Shown: positions 26,601 to 35,072 of the stretch, piece by piece
How the letters are laid out: every line of letters starts with the position of its first letter
Position numbering within the stretch: position 1 is the first letter of the stretch
Source: Stenotrophomonas cyclobalanopsidis
GTDB lineage: Bacteria > Pseudomonadota > Gammaproteobacteria > Xanthomonadales > Xanthomonadaceae
Reading direction: 5' to 3'
Length of the DNA: 64,000 nucleotides
Assembly: GCF_008710035.1 (NCBI RefSeq)
Contig: NZ_VYKI01000003.1
Coordinates: forward strand, 128,387-192,386
The notes under the pieces: model-generated
Database searches by the model: none
What the model was told of the DNA's origin: nothing
The model's input: only the letters and a program-made list of their open reading frames with translations
Program-made: the position numbers and the translations under genes

Positions 26601-27242
26601 CGTGGCCGAGTAGCGGATGACTTCCTGGCCGTAGAAGTTGAGCAGAAGCGCGTTGACCAACTCGATCACCAGCACGTCGCGCTCGAAGGCGCCCTGGTCA
26701 TCCGTGAACGTGCGCGTCGTCCGGGACAGCACGTTCTTCACCCGCACGTACTGCTCGCCCGGGTCGCGGCCCGAGGCAGCCGCCGTCAGCAGGCTCAGGT
26801 TGTCGTTGATGTCAGGGCTCGGCGCATCCTTCGTGGTGTAGACCTGGATCGTCATCTGGCCGATGAAGTGGTCGCCCAGCAGGATGAACCGCGATTCGGT
26901 GCCGCGGGTGATGTAACTCTCCACGCGGTTTTTGGCGTCCAGACGCACGTCGCTGTAGGAGCCGGTGGCGAACATGGTCACGGTCACGCGCGGGTCGGAC
27001 GGCGGATCGATCAGCACCGCGATGGCATCCTTCAGCACGTCCGGGCCCGCAGTGTCCACGTGCACGAACATCTTGCGCAGCGTAGAACGGCCGGTGGTCC
27101 GCTCTTCATCGCCGATGTCCGGGAACAGGTTGTTCATGGCCCCGTCGATGATCTCGGTCTGGACCATGCGGCCGCCGCCATCTGGGTTGTCGGTGAGGCG
27201 CTGCGACTGGCGCATCTTGATATCGGTTGCAAGGATCGTCAT
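23640..27242 (-). CDS. Large tail protein with repeated beta modules
   Basis: A 1200-residue protein. The N-terminal 240 residues look like a virion-assembly domain. From about residue 340 a short motif of the form G-(T/S/A)-(V/I)-(D/N)-(Y/W)-x-(S/T)-G recurs near residues 342, 435, 524, 635, 760 and 841, each inside a module of roughly 90-125 residues. Modules of this kind suggest a string of small beta-sandwiches. The last 250 residues differ and may form the tip. Probable side or central tail fibre; enzymatic domains not seen. Confidence 0.75.
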   Translation of the reverse strand: MTILATDIKMRQSQRLTDNPDGGGRMVQTEIIDGAMNNLFPDIGDEERTTGRSTLRKMFVHVDTAGPDVLKDAIAVLIDPPSDPRVTVTMFATGSYSDVRLDAKNRVESYITRGTESRFILLGDHFIGQMTIQVYTTKDAPSPDINDNLSLLTAAASGRDPGEQYVRVKNVLSRTTRTFTDDQGAFERDVLVIELVNALLLNFYGQEVIRYSATKPGTRVYETNVVDATSYHSVKRLTAAGKPGDLSVQIDSPYVPIVPTSTAETAVSDVLAGMGTLSHVPSGPANTLALNFSSDFVAGVAVTRFLGTGMAVGSVKLLVGSIELTDDGMGGLASSAVTPWAGTVDYQSGAVSLVHSTGVGSTSVSITATPAGTIPMQGFTDEIAVTQNNQGMVWLTQLEPLPAPGTVVVDYRALGRWYRLTDNGRGQLVGKPGQGSGTINYMTGSLVLTTGALPDLDSSIITAWGTSIIAEARAGDTNIKPPSLRFLLGHEGAIPGTVRLTVRVGGADVSVADNGVGGLLIAGQVRGSIAYATSECLLQLDTLPDANTQMAVNYDWAESLHAAPQPVPDGNGLVSFALPQGPVKPGSVMLDWVITVMRDAYDLASAPQPMRVIAKDDGNGNLVAVSVGDTAATTVLGAINYSSGAVTLQAGKFMVRQVSYPQYELRSGRLKLVGYGRTDVLAQFSAGTLVSAGWTLAGAGAESAEESLQLPPVSLQLTPTISDSIVPGSVRFTFRGRTYVDRSGGLYHTVDPLTGAGVYAGTIDYTAGVVSLTQWLPGGANAVQIQSLLTRIGDPGVANSFFRAPGSPLRPGMFTLRANRLDGELLTATADINGVISGAQIRGTVDWESGVAKVQFGQLVPVAGNEGQPWFDPDLVEGDRIWRPALVQAGSIYMGAVVYRSVPLSEVVIGLSSVRLPSDGRAPAFKPGQTVLIHHTAKHVVASPQANQTVSFGRGRVAAIEVRDAFGAPVDAAWFVADLDVGTLKFSDPLNLSAYTLPITISERVEDRRLVVQPQITGEIEINTGLTHDYPVGEAMISTALRLGEANGSLDLQARVVSLFDQATWSNVWADLPSGSVAPGTYNDTDYPLVVTNADAITERWAVRLTSATQFELIGETVGVIASGNTTSDLAPVNPRTNQPYFLMRKEGWGGGWSTNNVVRFNTVGGLAPVWMIRTTLPGTPEGATDSTRLQVVGNVAGEQ

Positions 27243-27245
27243 TGG

Positions 27246-27662
27246 TCAGACCGTCATAAGGCGAAGGGTGATGGAGAAGTAGTCGGCGTCGAGCGCCGGC
27301 ACCGCGAACCGGCAGGGATCAGCCTCGACGGCGGGCCCCTCAGTCCGGCGCCACCGGACCTGGAACGTGCGGTCGCCGCCGTTGTGCGCCGGCAGGGTGA
27401 GCGTCAAAGGGGCAACCTGCAGCTGGCCGCTCAGCTCCTGCAGCTGGCGCAGCACATCCAGCTGCACCGGGCCGACGTATGCTTGGCCGTCGCGGGTGGT
27501 CTGCAGGGTGATCGGCCGACCGGACTGCCGCGCCGACTCCTGTACGATCAGCGCGCCGCTCAGGCTGGTGCGCACCTGCTGCCCGATGCGCCACGCGGTG
27601 AATTCATCGGTCCACTGCAGATCCGCCGGCAGATCGATCCCGGCCAACACGACCCGGCTCAT
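27246..27662 (-). CDS. Tail assembly protein
   Basis: A 138-residue protein whose ATG overlaps the tape-measure stop (ATGA). It begins MSRVVLAGIDLPADLQWTDE and continues with LQTTRDGQAYVGPVQLDVLR. No family recognised with certainty; it occupies the place right after the tape measure where distal tail or tail-completion proteins are encoded. Confidence 0.65.
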   Translation of the reverse strand: MSRVVLAGIDLPADLQWTDEFTAWRIGQQVRTSLSGALIVQESARQSGRPITLQTTRDGQAYVGPVQLDVLRQLQELSGQLQVAPLTLTLPAHNGGDRTFQVRWRRTEGPAVEADPCRFAVPALDADYFSITLRLMTV

Positions 27663-30600
27663 CTCGCGCTCCTTACCGAGACTGCGCGGCTGCGCTCAAT
27701 TCTGCGCAGCACGAGGGGGGCGACCAGGCCGGCAATGCGCTCTGCCTGCTGCATCTCGGCAGCCGTGGCGCCGGCCACCACTTCCTTGCTGGGCGCCTTC
27801 CAGTCGATGGTCAGGACCTGTTCCTTGTTGTCGCCGGCTTGGATGCGGGCGGCGTCCGCCTTGGCTTGGGCCTCAGCCTCGGCAAGGGCGGCACGGCGGC
27901 GATCCTCGGCTGCCTGCTTGGCCGCCTTTTCCTTCTCCAGCCGCTTGGACTCAATCTGGCTCTCCAGCTGGACGATGGCATCCAGCTCGCTGGAACCCAC
28001 CATGTCAAAGCGTTCGGCCAGCTCCTTCCGCTTCCCTGAAACCTCTTCCATGCCGTCCAGCAGTTTCTTCTGTTCCTCGGTGTATTTGGCCAGATCCTGC
28101 CGCTGCTCAAACAGCGCGTTCCAGACGTTTGCGAACTGCTGAAGCCCGTTCGGTCCGTTCATCTGAGCAAGCAGATCCCGGGTGTGTTCGGATATCTCGC
28201 CCATGTTCATGGAGAATCCGCCCGCCTCTACCGACGCTTTCTTCAAGCTGCCACCCGCCGCGTCGGCACCGTCGGCCAAGCGCTCCACGCCACTGCCAGC
28301 CTCATCGGAGGTCTGCTTGACCTCCCGCAAGGCGTCAGAGACCTTCTGCGCACCCTGCTCGACGCGGCCCATGGCCGTTTCGCCCCTGGCACCAAGGTCT
28401 TCCAGCGAGCCTGCAGTGTCATAGACAGCGCCCTGCACATCCAGCTGGGATTGCACCTGCGCACGGCGCCAAGCATCGCTGTCCGCCACCGCGGCCTTGG
28501 CGGTGTCGGCATAGGCGCGAAACGCACGGCGCACATCCTCGACCGAGGCCTTGCCGTTGGCAGCACCTTTGCGGATGGTCTCGAACGCTTCCCAGGCGGA
28601 ATCGCGTGCAGCGTTCAGCGACTGCTGGGACTGAATGCCCAGGCGCTGGAATTCATCGGTCAGCGGGTTCAGGCCTGCCTCGATCTCCCGCAGACGAGCG
28701 CGCAGCGCGGATGCCGCCCGGGCGGCCGAGTCGAAGCCCACTCGCCCCTGCTCGCCGGCGGCCTGCAGCAGGTTGCCCAGGGTGCGGGCTTCATCCAGCG
28801 TAGCGACATTGCCCAGCGCCGCCTTGAAGGCCGCCTCGATCTGGGTGCCCGTGGCCACCGCGTTCTCGGTGACGGCGCCGAAAGCGGCAATGGCATCCCG
28901 GCCCGCCTGGGTGAAGCTGACACCCAGCTGGCCCGATGCCACGCCGAGCTTGGTCATCGCAGCCAGCAGGGTGGTCTGCAGCACCGCCGCGGCATTCACC
29001 GCCGCCTGCGGCAGCGAGTCGAACGCCGCTTGGGCCGCGCCCTGGAATCGAGCCAGTTCTTCACCCGACAGCTGCTGCAGCGTCGCCAGCAGCCCGTCAC
29101 GCACGTTGCGCTCTGCAGCGCCACCTTGGGTGGCGATGAAACCCAGTGCCTCGCCCACGGAGGCGAGCGTGGCCGTATCGGCGAAATTGAGCCCGGAGAA
29201 CATCTTCTGGATGGACTCGTTCGCCAGCTTGGCGTTGCTGCCGATGCCTTCGAGCTGCGTCACAACCTGCTGCGCCGCGCCGCCGATGCCGTTCTTCATC
29301 GCATCGGCCGCGGTCTGGACACCCGTACGCAACGCGGCGAACCCGGTCGACACGTCCAGCAGCTGCTGCGTCACCTGGCCCAGCTGCTGCAGCTGTTCCG
29401 CCGTCGCCATGCCGGACTTCTGCTGCATCAGCAGGAAGCCTTCCTGTGCGGTCAGGTACTGCTCAAGCCCAGACAGCCGTTTCTCGTAGGCCAGCCGCTC
29501 GGCCTCGCCCAGCTTGGAGACCTCATCGGCCGACTTGATGACCACATCACGATAGGCGATGAATTCCAGGGACTGCTGCCGCAGCTGCGTCGCCGAGTCG
29601 CGCACCTGGTTGATGTAGGCCCGCTGCGCCTCGCCAGCGCGCTTCAGGGCCGGGTCGTGGTGCTTCCAGATGTCCTGGGCCACGGTCTTGAGCGCATCCA
29701 GGCCACCCATCGCCGCTTCCAGCCCCAGCACGGCGACGGTAATGGGCACTGCCTTCGGCAGGCCGCGCAACAAGGCACCGAAGCGGGTGATGCCCCGCCC
29801 GCCACTTGCGACGGCGGCATTGTTGGCGATCTGGGCATTCGTGGCCGCGACCAGTCCAGCACGCCACGCGTTCAGCTGAATCAGGGCACCGACGATCTTG
29901 AACTGGGCATATGCGGCAGCCATCAGCCCGATCACGCGAGCGTGGTCGACAACCCACTGCGTGGTGCCCTTCACCGCCTCGGCCATGGTGATAATGGCTT
30001 GGGCCGTCTGCTTGGCCCAGCGCGACAGGCTGCCATCGGCGGCCAGTCGATCCAGCGTAGTCAGCAGGGTGGTCAGCTGTTCCTTGAAGTAGGTCAGCAC
30101 ACCCTGGTCGGCGACTTCCTGCTTCCAGTCCTTGAAGCGGTCGGTGGCCGTCTTCCACAGGCCCGCGATGGTGCCCACCTTGGCGGCGGCGGCAGCACCA
30201 CCGTACGACTCGGTGAGCATGTCCAGAATGATCGACTGCGCCTGCGCGACTTGACCGGTAGCTTCCAGACTCTTGATCAGTGCCTTCTGGCTGTCATCCA
30301 GCGTGAAGCCCTGCTTGCTCAGGCTCTCCATCGCCTTGGAAGGCGTCTGCAGCGCCTTGCCCACAGTCTCGGCCGACTGCTCCAGCGACATGCCCAGCCG
30401 CTGGGCCTGGTCGATGGTGATCTGCATCGCCGCCGGAAACTGCTCGCCGACAATGTTGGTGTAAGACAGCAGGCGTACCTGCGCCGCGCTGATCTGCCCA
30501 TCATCGAACAGCCCACCCTGCAGCTGCTGGCGCATCGCAGCCAGGCTCTGTGCGGTGAACTCGCTGGTACGACCGGTGGCGTGCAGGGCGGCTTCCAGCT

Positions 30601-31405
30601 GCGCCAGCTCCTGCTCGGCGTCGCTGCCTTCCTTCACGATGGCCTTGATGCCGTCGACAACTCGGTTCAGGCCGACAAACGCGATCGCACCCGCCGCGAC
30701 CGCCTTGAGCCGGCCGAACCAGCTGACAGTGCTCTCGGTGGCCGAGGCCAGGTCGCCGCTGCCGGCGGCAGCATCGGCGGCGCGCTCGCGGTACTCGGCC
30801 AGCGCCTTAGCGGCGGCCTTGCTGGTGGTGGCCTGCTTGCGGAAGGCGGCCTCGCCTTCCTCGATCTGCTGCTTGCGGCGGCGGCCGGCCTCAGCCTCGG
30901 CGGCGGCAGCACGGGCTTGCTCGGTCAGCGCGGCCGCACTGCGGGTGGCCTCGATACGCAGCCGCTGCTGGTGGTCGGCCAGGTTGGCCGTGTTGACACC
31001 GAGCGAGGAAAGCTCGGTATCTGCCTTGGCAACCGCGTCCCACTGCTCGGTGAGCGCCTTCTGCAGCCGCTCGCCCTCTTTGCGCAGCTCGCGCTGGGCA
31101 GCCAGCACCTCGCGCGACGGCTTCTCCATCTCGCCGATGCTGAGGCTGAGGGACAACGCAGCCTGCTGGTTGGCGCCGAACTGCTGTTCCAGCTCGGCAA
31201 GGTCGGCCAGCATGCCGTCGTAGGCGTCTGCCTTGGATGCGGCCTCATTCAGCCCGGTCAGCGAGTCCAGCAGCTTGGATGCCTTGCTGGCGGTCTCGAC
31301 CGACACATCACCCAGGTCGCCGAACGCCGCGCGCAGTTCGTCCACGCCCTCGCGGCCTTGGGTTTCGATGACAACCCGAATTGCTTCTTCCAGCCGATCA
31401 GCCAT
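27659..31405 (-). CDS. Tail length tape measure protein
   Basis: A 1248-residue, mostly helical protein rich in Ala, Gln and Glu with long coiled-coil stretches. It opens MADRLEEAIRVVIETQGREG, has a tape-measure-type core (AAGAIAFVGLNRVVDGIKAI, AQRLGMSLEQSAETVGKALQ) and weakly hydrophobic segments near residues 490-510 and 550-570. It sets tail length and is threaded into the host at infection. At roughly 1.5 A per residue the tail would be about 185 nm; this is an extrapolation from other siphoviruses. Confidence 0.92.
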   Translation of the reverse strand: MADRLEEAIRVVIETQGREGVDELRAAFGDLGDVSVETASKASKLLDSLTGLNEAASKADAYDGMLADLAELEQQFGANQQAALSLSLSIGEMEKPSREVLAAQRELRKEGERLQKALTEQWDAVAKADTELSSLGVNTANLADHQQRLRIEATRSAAALTEQARAAAAEAEAGRRRKQQIEEGEAAFRKQATTSKAAAKALAEYRERAADAAAGSGDLASATESTVSWFGRLKAVAAGAIAFVGLNRVVDGIKAIVKEGSDAEQELAQLEAALHATGRTSEFTAQSLAAMRQQLQGGLFDDGQISAAQVRLLSYTNIVGEQFPAAMQITIDQAQRLGMSLEQSAETVGKALQTPSKAMESLSKQGFTLDDSQKALIKSLEATGQVAQAQSIILDMLTESYGGAAAAAKVGTIAGLWKTATDRFKDWKQEVADQGVLTYFKEQLTTLLTTLDRLAADGSLSRWAKQTAQAIITMAEAVKGTTQWVVDHARVIGLMAAAYAQFKIVGALIQLNAWRAGLVAATNAQIANNAAVASGGRGITRFGALLRGLPKAVPITVAVLGLEAAMGGLDALKTVAQDIWKHHDPALKRAGEAQRAYINQVRDSATQLRQQSLEFIAYRDVVIKSADEVSKLGEAERLAYEKRLSGLEQYLTAQEGFLLMQQKSGMATAEQLQQLGQVTQQLLDVSTGFAALRTGVQTAADAMKNGIGGAAQQVVTQLEGIGSNAKLANESIQKMFSGLNFADTATLASVGEALGFIATQGGAAERNVRDGLLATLQQLSGEELARFQGAAQAAFDSLPQAAVNAAAVLQTTLLAAMTKLGVASGQLGVSFTQAGRDAIAAFGAVTENAVATGTQIEAAFKAALGNVATLDEARTLGNLLQAAGEQGRVGFDSAARAASALRARLREIEAGLNPLTDEFQRLGIQSQQSLNAARDSAWEAFETIRKGAANGKASVEDVRRAFRAYADTAKAAVADSDAWRRAQVQSQLDVQGAVYDTAGSLEDLGARGETAMGRVEQGAQKVSDALREVKQTSDEAGSGVERLADGADAAGGSLKKASVEAGGFSMNMGEISEHTRDLLAQMNGPNGLQQFANVWNALFEQRQDLAKYTEEQKKLLDGMEEVSGKRKELAERFDMVGSSELDAIVQLESQIESKRLEKEKAAKQAAEDRRRAALAEAEAQAKADAARIQAGDNKEQVLTIDWKAPSKEVVAGATAAEMQQAERIAGLVAPLVLRRIERSRAVSVRSAR

Positions 31406-32048
31406 TGGAGCTTCCGTTGATGCGCCACTGGCGGCGCAGTTCAGTCACGTAGGTGGTATGCAGGCGATCCATGAGCCGACGCCGCGCGGTGAGCGCACGG
31501 CTGTTACCGTCAGCGCCGGAGAGCATCTCGAAGGGGCTGGGGCCACGAAGGATGCGAACCGGCCCACGGCCGCGGCGCTTCTGCTGCGCCCGATCCCAGC
31601 TACGCACCCGGATGGCCTTCCGGCCCTTGATCGTGGCGATAAAGGCACCGTCGTACGTCTTCGACTTGCCCAAGCCGATGCTGGCAGTCGCGCCTTTGGA
31701 CTTCCGGCCCGCCCAGCGACCACCGAACTCGATCAGCGAGATCTGCCGGGTGCTGGCCCAGATCGCAAGAAAGTCATCCCTGCCGCGCTTACCGGTGCTG
31801 TAGCCGCGTTCGCCGGTCTCCACGCGGTACTTCCCGCGAAGCGCCGAGGCGCGGATGTTGTAGGACGCCCGGACTTCCTGCGTGGTGGCCGGCCCAGCGC
31901 GCCGCTGCAGCCCAATAAACGCCCGCTGCACCGACAGGTCATAGCGATTCAGCACCTCGCCGGCCAAGTCGGTCAGGCCGTGGAAGCCCTTCGCGCGCCG
32001 GCCGCTGACGTAGTACTTGAGCAGGTTGTTGGCGCGATTGGATGCCAC
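31398..32048 (-). CDS. Minor tail protein (lambda gpZ-like)
   Basis: A 216-residue basic protein (GRRAKGFHGLTDLAGEVLNR, RRAGPATTQEVRASYNIRAS). Length, charge and motif pattern recall the minor tail protein Z group, which completes the head-proximal end of the tail; this is a moderate-confidence reading. It lies between the tail tube and tape-measure genes and overlaps the latter by 8 bp. Confidence 0.62.
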   Translation of the reverse strand: MASNRANNLLKYYVSGRRAKGFHGLTDLAGEVLNRYDLSVQRAFIGLQRRAGPATTQEVRASYNIRASALRGKYRVETGERGYSTGKRGRDDFLAIWASTRQISLIEFGGRWAGRKSKGATASIGLGKSKTYDGAFIATIKGRKAIRVRSWDRAQQKRRGRGPVRILRGPSPFEMLSGADGNSRALTARRRLMDRLHTTYVTELRRQWRINGSSNG

Positions 32049-32119
32049 TTAGCACTTCCTGATTGATGCCGGGAGGGCGCCGTTCGAGCGCCCTCCCCTT
32101 GCCGAGGTCACCAGCCCGC

Positions 32120-32920
32120 TCAGCCCGCCGACTGCGCCGCGATCTTGAACGTGTAGAGATCGGCCTCGCCGGACTGGAAGATCACCGGGCCGGTCAGGGT
32201 CACTTGGATCGGCTCATCGCTGAACCAGTCCACGTCGCCATCCACGGTCAGGTCGACGTTCGGGATCGTCAGCAGGCCTTCGTCGCCGCTGATGCGGTCC
32301 TGCATGTCGCCCAGAATCTGGAAGGACTTGCTGGGCGTGGTGCCGCCGCTGATGGCGGTTTCCAGGTAGGCGTCGTAGGTGTAGTTGGCCACCACGGTGT
32401 TGCCGGCCTGCAGCGCGCCGCCGGGCTTTGGGATCAGCAGGCCATGCACCGGATCGAGGGTGTAGTCGGTGCCTTCCACCAGGTCGTCAGCACCCTTCTT
32501 GAAGACCGGCGCGGTGTCAGCCAGCAGAAAGTTGTGCGGCAGCTTGACCGGCGTATCGACGCTACCCACGGTCACGGACACGTCGGTGGCGGTACCGGCG
32601 GCGACCTGGGTGGCCACCAGGGTGCCGTACAGCATGCGGGCCAGGATGGCGGTCGGCACTTCCAGCGCGGTGATGGAAACGCTGGTGACGCCAGGGTTGG
32701 AGTCCTTGTGGATGATCTGCTGATAGCGCGCATCGCGGCGCTTGCTCTTGATCTCCACCGAGTCGCCAGCTTCGTAGCTGAACGTCAGCGACGACTGTTC
32801 CAGTGGCTGGTTGCCGAACTTGTCGGCCCGCTCGGGGATGACGGGAATGCGGACGCCGTTCGCGCCGTGCTCCCAGAAGCGCAGATCGCCTGCGAACTTG
32901 CGGACTTTGGGCTGTGCCAT
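32120..32920 (-). CDS. Major tail (tube) protein
   Basis: A 266-residue beta-rich protein (MAQPKVRKFAGDLRFWEHGA, then SLTFSYEAGDSVEIKSKRRD) with size and position just before the tape-measure block, fitting the tail tube subunit of a siphovirus. The ATG at 32920 has GGAG 8 nt upstream; an upstream extension is not supported. An inserted segment near residues 130-190 (VKLPHNFLLADTAPVFKKGA) could be a surface domain. Confidence 0.8.
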   Translation of the reverse strand: MAQPKVRKFAGDLRFWEHGANGVRIPVIPERADKFGNQPLEQSSLTFSYEAGDSVEIKSKRRDARYQQIIHKDSNPGVTSVSITALEVPTAILARMLYGTLVATQVAAGTATDVSVTVGSVDTPVKLPHNFLLADTAPVFKKGADDLVEGTDYTLDPVHGLLIPKPGGALQAGNTVVANYTYDAYLETAISGGTTPSKSFQILGDMQDRISGDEGLLTIPNVDLTVDGDVDWFSDEPIQVTLTGPVIFQSGEADLYTFKIAAQSAG

Positions 32921-32930
32921 GGTGTTGCTC

Positions 32931-33419
32931 CTACGGGTTCGGGTTGGGGACGGGCTCAAAGGTCTCGGTCAGACCAGCCCGCGCGGTGATCTGAGCGACG
33001 ACGGCGGAATGCCCTGCGTCGTCTTCCAGGGTTGCCATCTGGGTTGTCAGCAGTTCGAAGGCGGTGACACCTATCGGCAGCATCTTGGGGTTCAGCGTCA
33101 GGGCGCGGATCAGGTCGTGCCTGGCACGGTGAACCAGCAACCGTGGGTTCTCCCGACCGCTCCCGCGAGGAACTTCGAACTCGATGGTGATAGCGGCGTC
33201 GGAACTTGCCTGGGCGCTACCGCCACCACTCCGCGAGAGCTGCTGGACCGAGATGACGGTGGCGGGCTCGGATTGGTCCTCGGGCACCTCATCATCGTCG
33301 ACCACGATCAGCCCGCTCCCGATATCGGTGCGGAATCCGGCCGACGTGCGGATCAGCTTCACGCGATCACGCAAGAACTCGACCAACTGCCAGGAGAGGG
33401 GTTCAGCCAGCTCAGCCAC
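32931..33419 (-). CDS. Tail terminator or tail-completion protein
   Basis: A 162-residue protein (VAELAEPLSWQLVEFLRDRV and LRTSAG-like segments, then AITIEFEVPRGSGRENPRLL). Position before the tail tube gene and the SWQLVEFLRDRV opening fit a gpU/neck-completion type protein. GTG at 33419 overlaps the upstream stop by 8 bp; a GTG at 33455 would add 12 residues. Function by position only. Confidence 0.6.
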   Translation of the reverse strand: MAELAEPLSWQLVEFLRDRVKLIRTSAGFRTDIGSGLIVVDDDEVPEDQSEPATVISVQQLSRSGGGSAQASSDAAITIEFEVPRGSGRENPRLLVHRARHDLIRALTLNPKMLPIGVTAFELLTTQMATLEDDAGHSAVVAQITARAGLTETFEPVPNPNP

Positions 33420-33735
33420 GGCGCACCAGCCACCGGCTGCGGGAGCCGTCGTCACTGAGCTTCTTCACGTTCACGAAGGCCTCGCCATCGACCTCGACGC
33501 GATCTCCCTGATCGGGATCGACATCGGCTCGCAGGTACACAACCTCCACACGACCCGAAACGAACTGCTGCAGATCCCCGATGGTCTCCACATCGCGGTC
33601 GACGTAGACCCGTACGCCTTCAGTCACGACGCCGGTCTTCTCCGACTTGACCGTGGCGGTGGAGACCATGCCGGCGATTGCCAGCGCACCATGAATGGTT
33701 GCGTCCATCTGACGCAGGAAGTCGCGCTCGCTCAC
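33412..33735 (-). CDS. Head-tail joining protein candidate
   Basis: A 107-residue protein, MSERDFLRQMDATIHGALAI then VEVVYLRADVDPDQGDRVEV, similar in size and layout to the ATP-binding sugar transporter-like / gpFII head-tail connectors. GTG at 33735 is chosen because it overlaps the Rz stop (GTGA) and follows GGGAGG; a longer start at 33753 or 33795 lacks this. Moderate confidence. Confidence 0.6.
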   Translation of the reverse strand: MSERDFLRQMDATIHGALAIAGMVSTATVKSEKTGVVTEGVRVYVDRDVETIGDLQQFVSGRVEVVYLRADVDPDQGDRVEVDGEAFVNVKKLSDDGSRSRWLVRRG

Positions 33736-34223
33736 CGGGCACCTCCCGAACATAGAAGCGCATACGCCTGCAGCGCCCTCACCTGGGCGTCGCACTGGGC
33801 TGCGGCGCCAACAGCTCGGCCGACACTTTCAATTCGGTCGTCGGCTCGACCATCAGGCTGGCTGCCGGCAGCGGCGGCCGCGGACAGCTCTGCGGTGGCG
33901 ATGGACGCTTGCCAACGCTGGTGCAGGCGCTGGTTGCCAACGCGAAGATCAGCGACGAGGCGATCAGATGCTTTCTGTGCATCGTTCTTTTCCTTTTCGT
34001 ACTGGGAGGCCAGGGCGTTCGCGGCGGCGGCACTGCTGCGCTCTGCCATCAGGGTTTCGGTCGCGGCATCGGCCTCAGCGCGGGCGGCATCACGCTCACC
34101 CTCCATGGCATCACGGCTCGACGCGGCCTGGTCGGCCGCACGGTGCGCGATGGACACCGAGCCGCGCTGCCAGACGACGACGCCCAACAGCAGAAGGATG
34201 GCGACGATGAGTGCGCGGATCAT
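33732..34223 (-). CDS. i-spanin (Rz-like)
   Basis: A 163-residue type II membrane protein with one N-terminal span (ALIVAILLLLGVVVW) and a long periplasmic helix rich in Ala, Glu and Arg, the standard inner-membrane spanin design. Spanins join the inner and outer membranes in the last step of lysis. A second frame within it encodes the matching outer-membrane lipoprotein. It lies next to the endolysin and holin candidates inside the late operon, between head and tail genes. Confidence 0.82.
   Translation of the reverse strand: MIRALIVAILLLLGVVVWQRGSVSIAHRAADQAASSRDAMEGERDAARAEADAATETLMAERSSAAAANALASQYEKEKNDAQKASDRLVADLRVGNQRLHQRWQASIATAELSAAAAAGSQPDGRADDRIESVGRAVGAAAQCDAQVRALQAYALLCSGGAR
33779..33982 (-). 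CDS. o-spanin (Rz1-like lipoprotein), embedded in Rz
   Basis: A 67-residue frame wholly inside the i-spanin gene in another register. It has a signal peptide with lipobox (IFALATSAC, lipid-bearing Cys) and a proline-rich mature part (RPSPPQSCPRPPLP), exactly the Rz1 pattern. ATG at 33982. Nested Rz/Rz1 genes are known from lambda; here the evidence is both frames being open and having the right features. Confidence 0.82.
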   Translation of the reverse strand: MHRKHLIASSLIFALATSACTSVGKRPSPPQSCPRPPLPAASLMVEPTTELKVSAELLAPQPSATPR

Positions 34224-34561
34224 GCGGACACCACAGGGTTTTCGGGCGGGATGACTGCACCAAGGCCCCGCAGCATCGATTCAAGCTGCTGGACGCGAAT
34301 TCGCAGTGCGCTGGCGTCTTCCTGTGCCTTCAGGCGCATCTCCATCTCAGCCTGCAGCCGCTCGTCCTGAGCAGTGACACGCTGCTCCAGGAACCCGATG
34401 CGCTCGGACAGGCCTTTGATGAGATCCACGTTGGCGTCGGTCTCGGTGCGCTCCTTTCGGCGCGACAGAAATGCGGTCCACGTTTCACGGAGCATCCAGA
34501 GCGCAACAACACTGCCTGCAGCCCACCAGGGCGCCGTCGCGGTAACGCCGCCGCCGACCAT
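34220..34561 (-). CDS. Single-span coiled-coil protein, possible holin
   Basis: A 113-residue protein with one membrane segment (about residues 11-24, PWWAAGSVVALWML) and a cytoplasmic or periplasmic coiled coil (DLIKGLSERIGFLEQRVTAQ onward). Its place between endolysin and spanin genes suggests the holin or a holin-associated protein. It is coupled to both neighbours (TGATG at the endolysin end; ATG overlap at the Rz side). Confidence 0.6.
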   Translation of the reverse strand: MVGGGVTATAPWWAAGSVVALWMLRETWTAFLSRRKERTETDANVDLIKGLSERIGFLEQRVTAQDERLQAEMEMRLKAQEDASALRIRVQQLESMLRGLGAVIPPENPVVSA

Positions 34562-34992
34562 CAGCGCAGCGCCTCAGCAACGCCTGCGTCGATCACATCC
34601 GGGCGCCAGTACATGCCCCCGTTTTCGTGTCTGGCGATGGCGGTGGCCAGACGGCTCAGGGTGACCGCGTTGTCCAGGCGGATGACTTCCGAAGGCGCGA
34701 CACCCACTGCAGTGGCAACCTGCTGGACATAGGCACCGGTGTTGTTCTCCACCGGCGGCGCCCAGCGCCCGATGATCTCCTTCACCGTGCGCAGGCCGTG
34801 CTTGCGCTGATAGGTGAGCAGGGTCTTCGCCAGGGCGCGGAAACCGGCCTGCGGGGTCAGGAACACGCAGAAGCGCTGCTCGCGGGCGATAGCAGCGGCG
34901 GACCGATCCTCACCCTGCCACGGCGTGCTGGTGCGGTCGATGTTGCCAGGATTGTTGTTGCGTACGCCGCGCGGCGTGCTGGTGGTGCTCAT
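34561..34992 (-). CDS. Putative endolysin (GVRNNNPGNI-type)
   Basis: A 143-residue protein starting MSTTSTPRGVRNNNPGNIDR, with W-Q-G and a C-terminal SRLATAIARHENGGM. This N-terminal signature (RNNNPGN) marks a family often annotated as phage structural protein or lysozyme-like in Xanthomonadaceae prophages. The location beside holin and spanin genes favours peptidoglycan degradation. ATG at 34992 after GGGGG; the frame upstream to 35034 is not supported. Confidence 0.68.
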   Translation of the reverse strand: MSTTSTPRGVRNNNPGNIDRTSTPWQGEDRSAAAIAREQRFCVFLTPQAGFRALAKTLLTYQRKHGLRTVKEIIGRWAPPVENNTGAYVQQVATAVGVAPSEVIRLDNAVTLSRLATAIARHENGGMYWRPDVIDAGVAEALR

Positions 34993-35072
34993 GCGATCCC
35001 CCGTTGTCGCTGTGGAAGAACCGGCACCGCTCACGCCACCCAGGCGTATGTGAGCGGTGCCGGCCTGTTCGG

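Noticed and set aside
25773..31420. Two very long rightward open frames (789 and 1078 codons) antisense to tail genes
   Set aside because: They mirror the codon pattern of the opposite strand genes in GC-rich DNA, are rich in His/Arg/Gln without domain features, and would run against the whole late operon.
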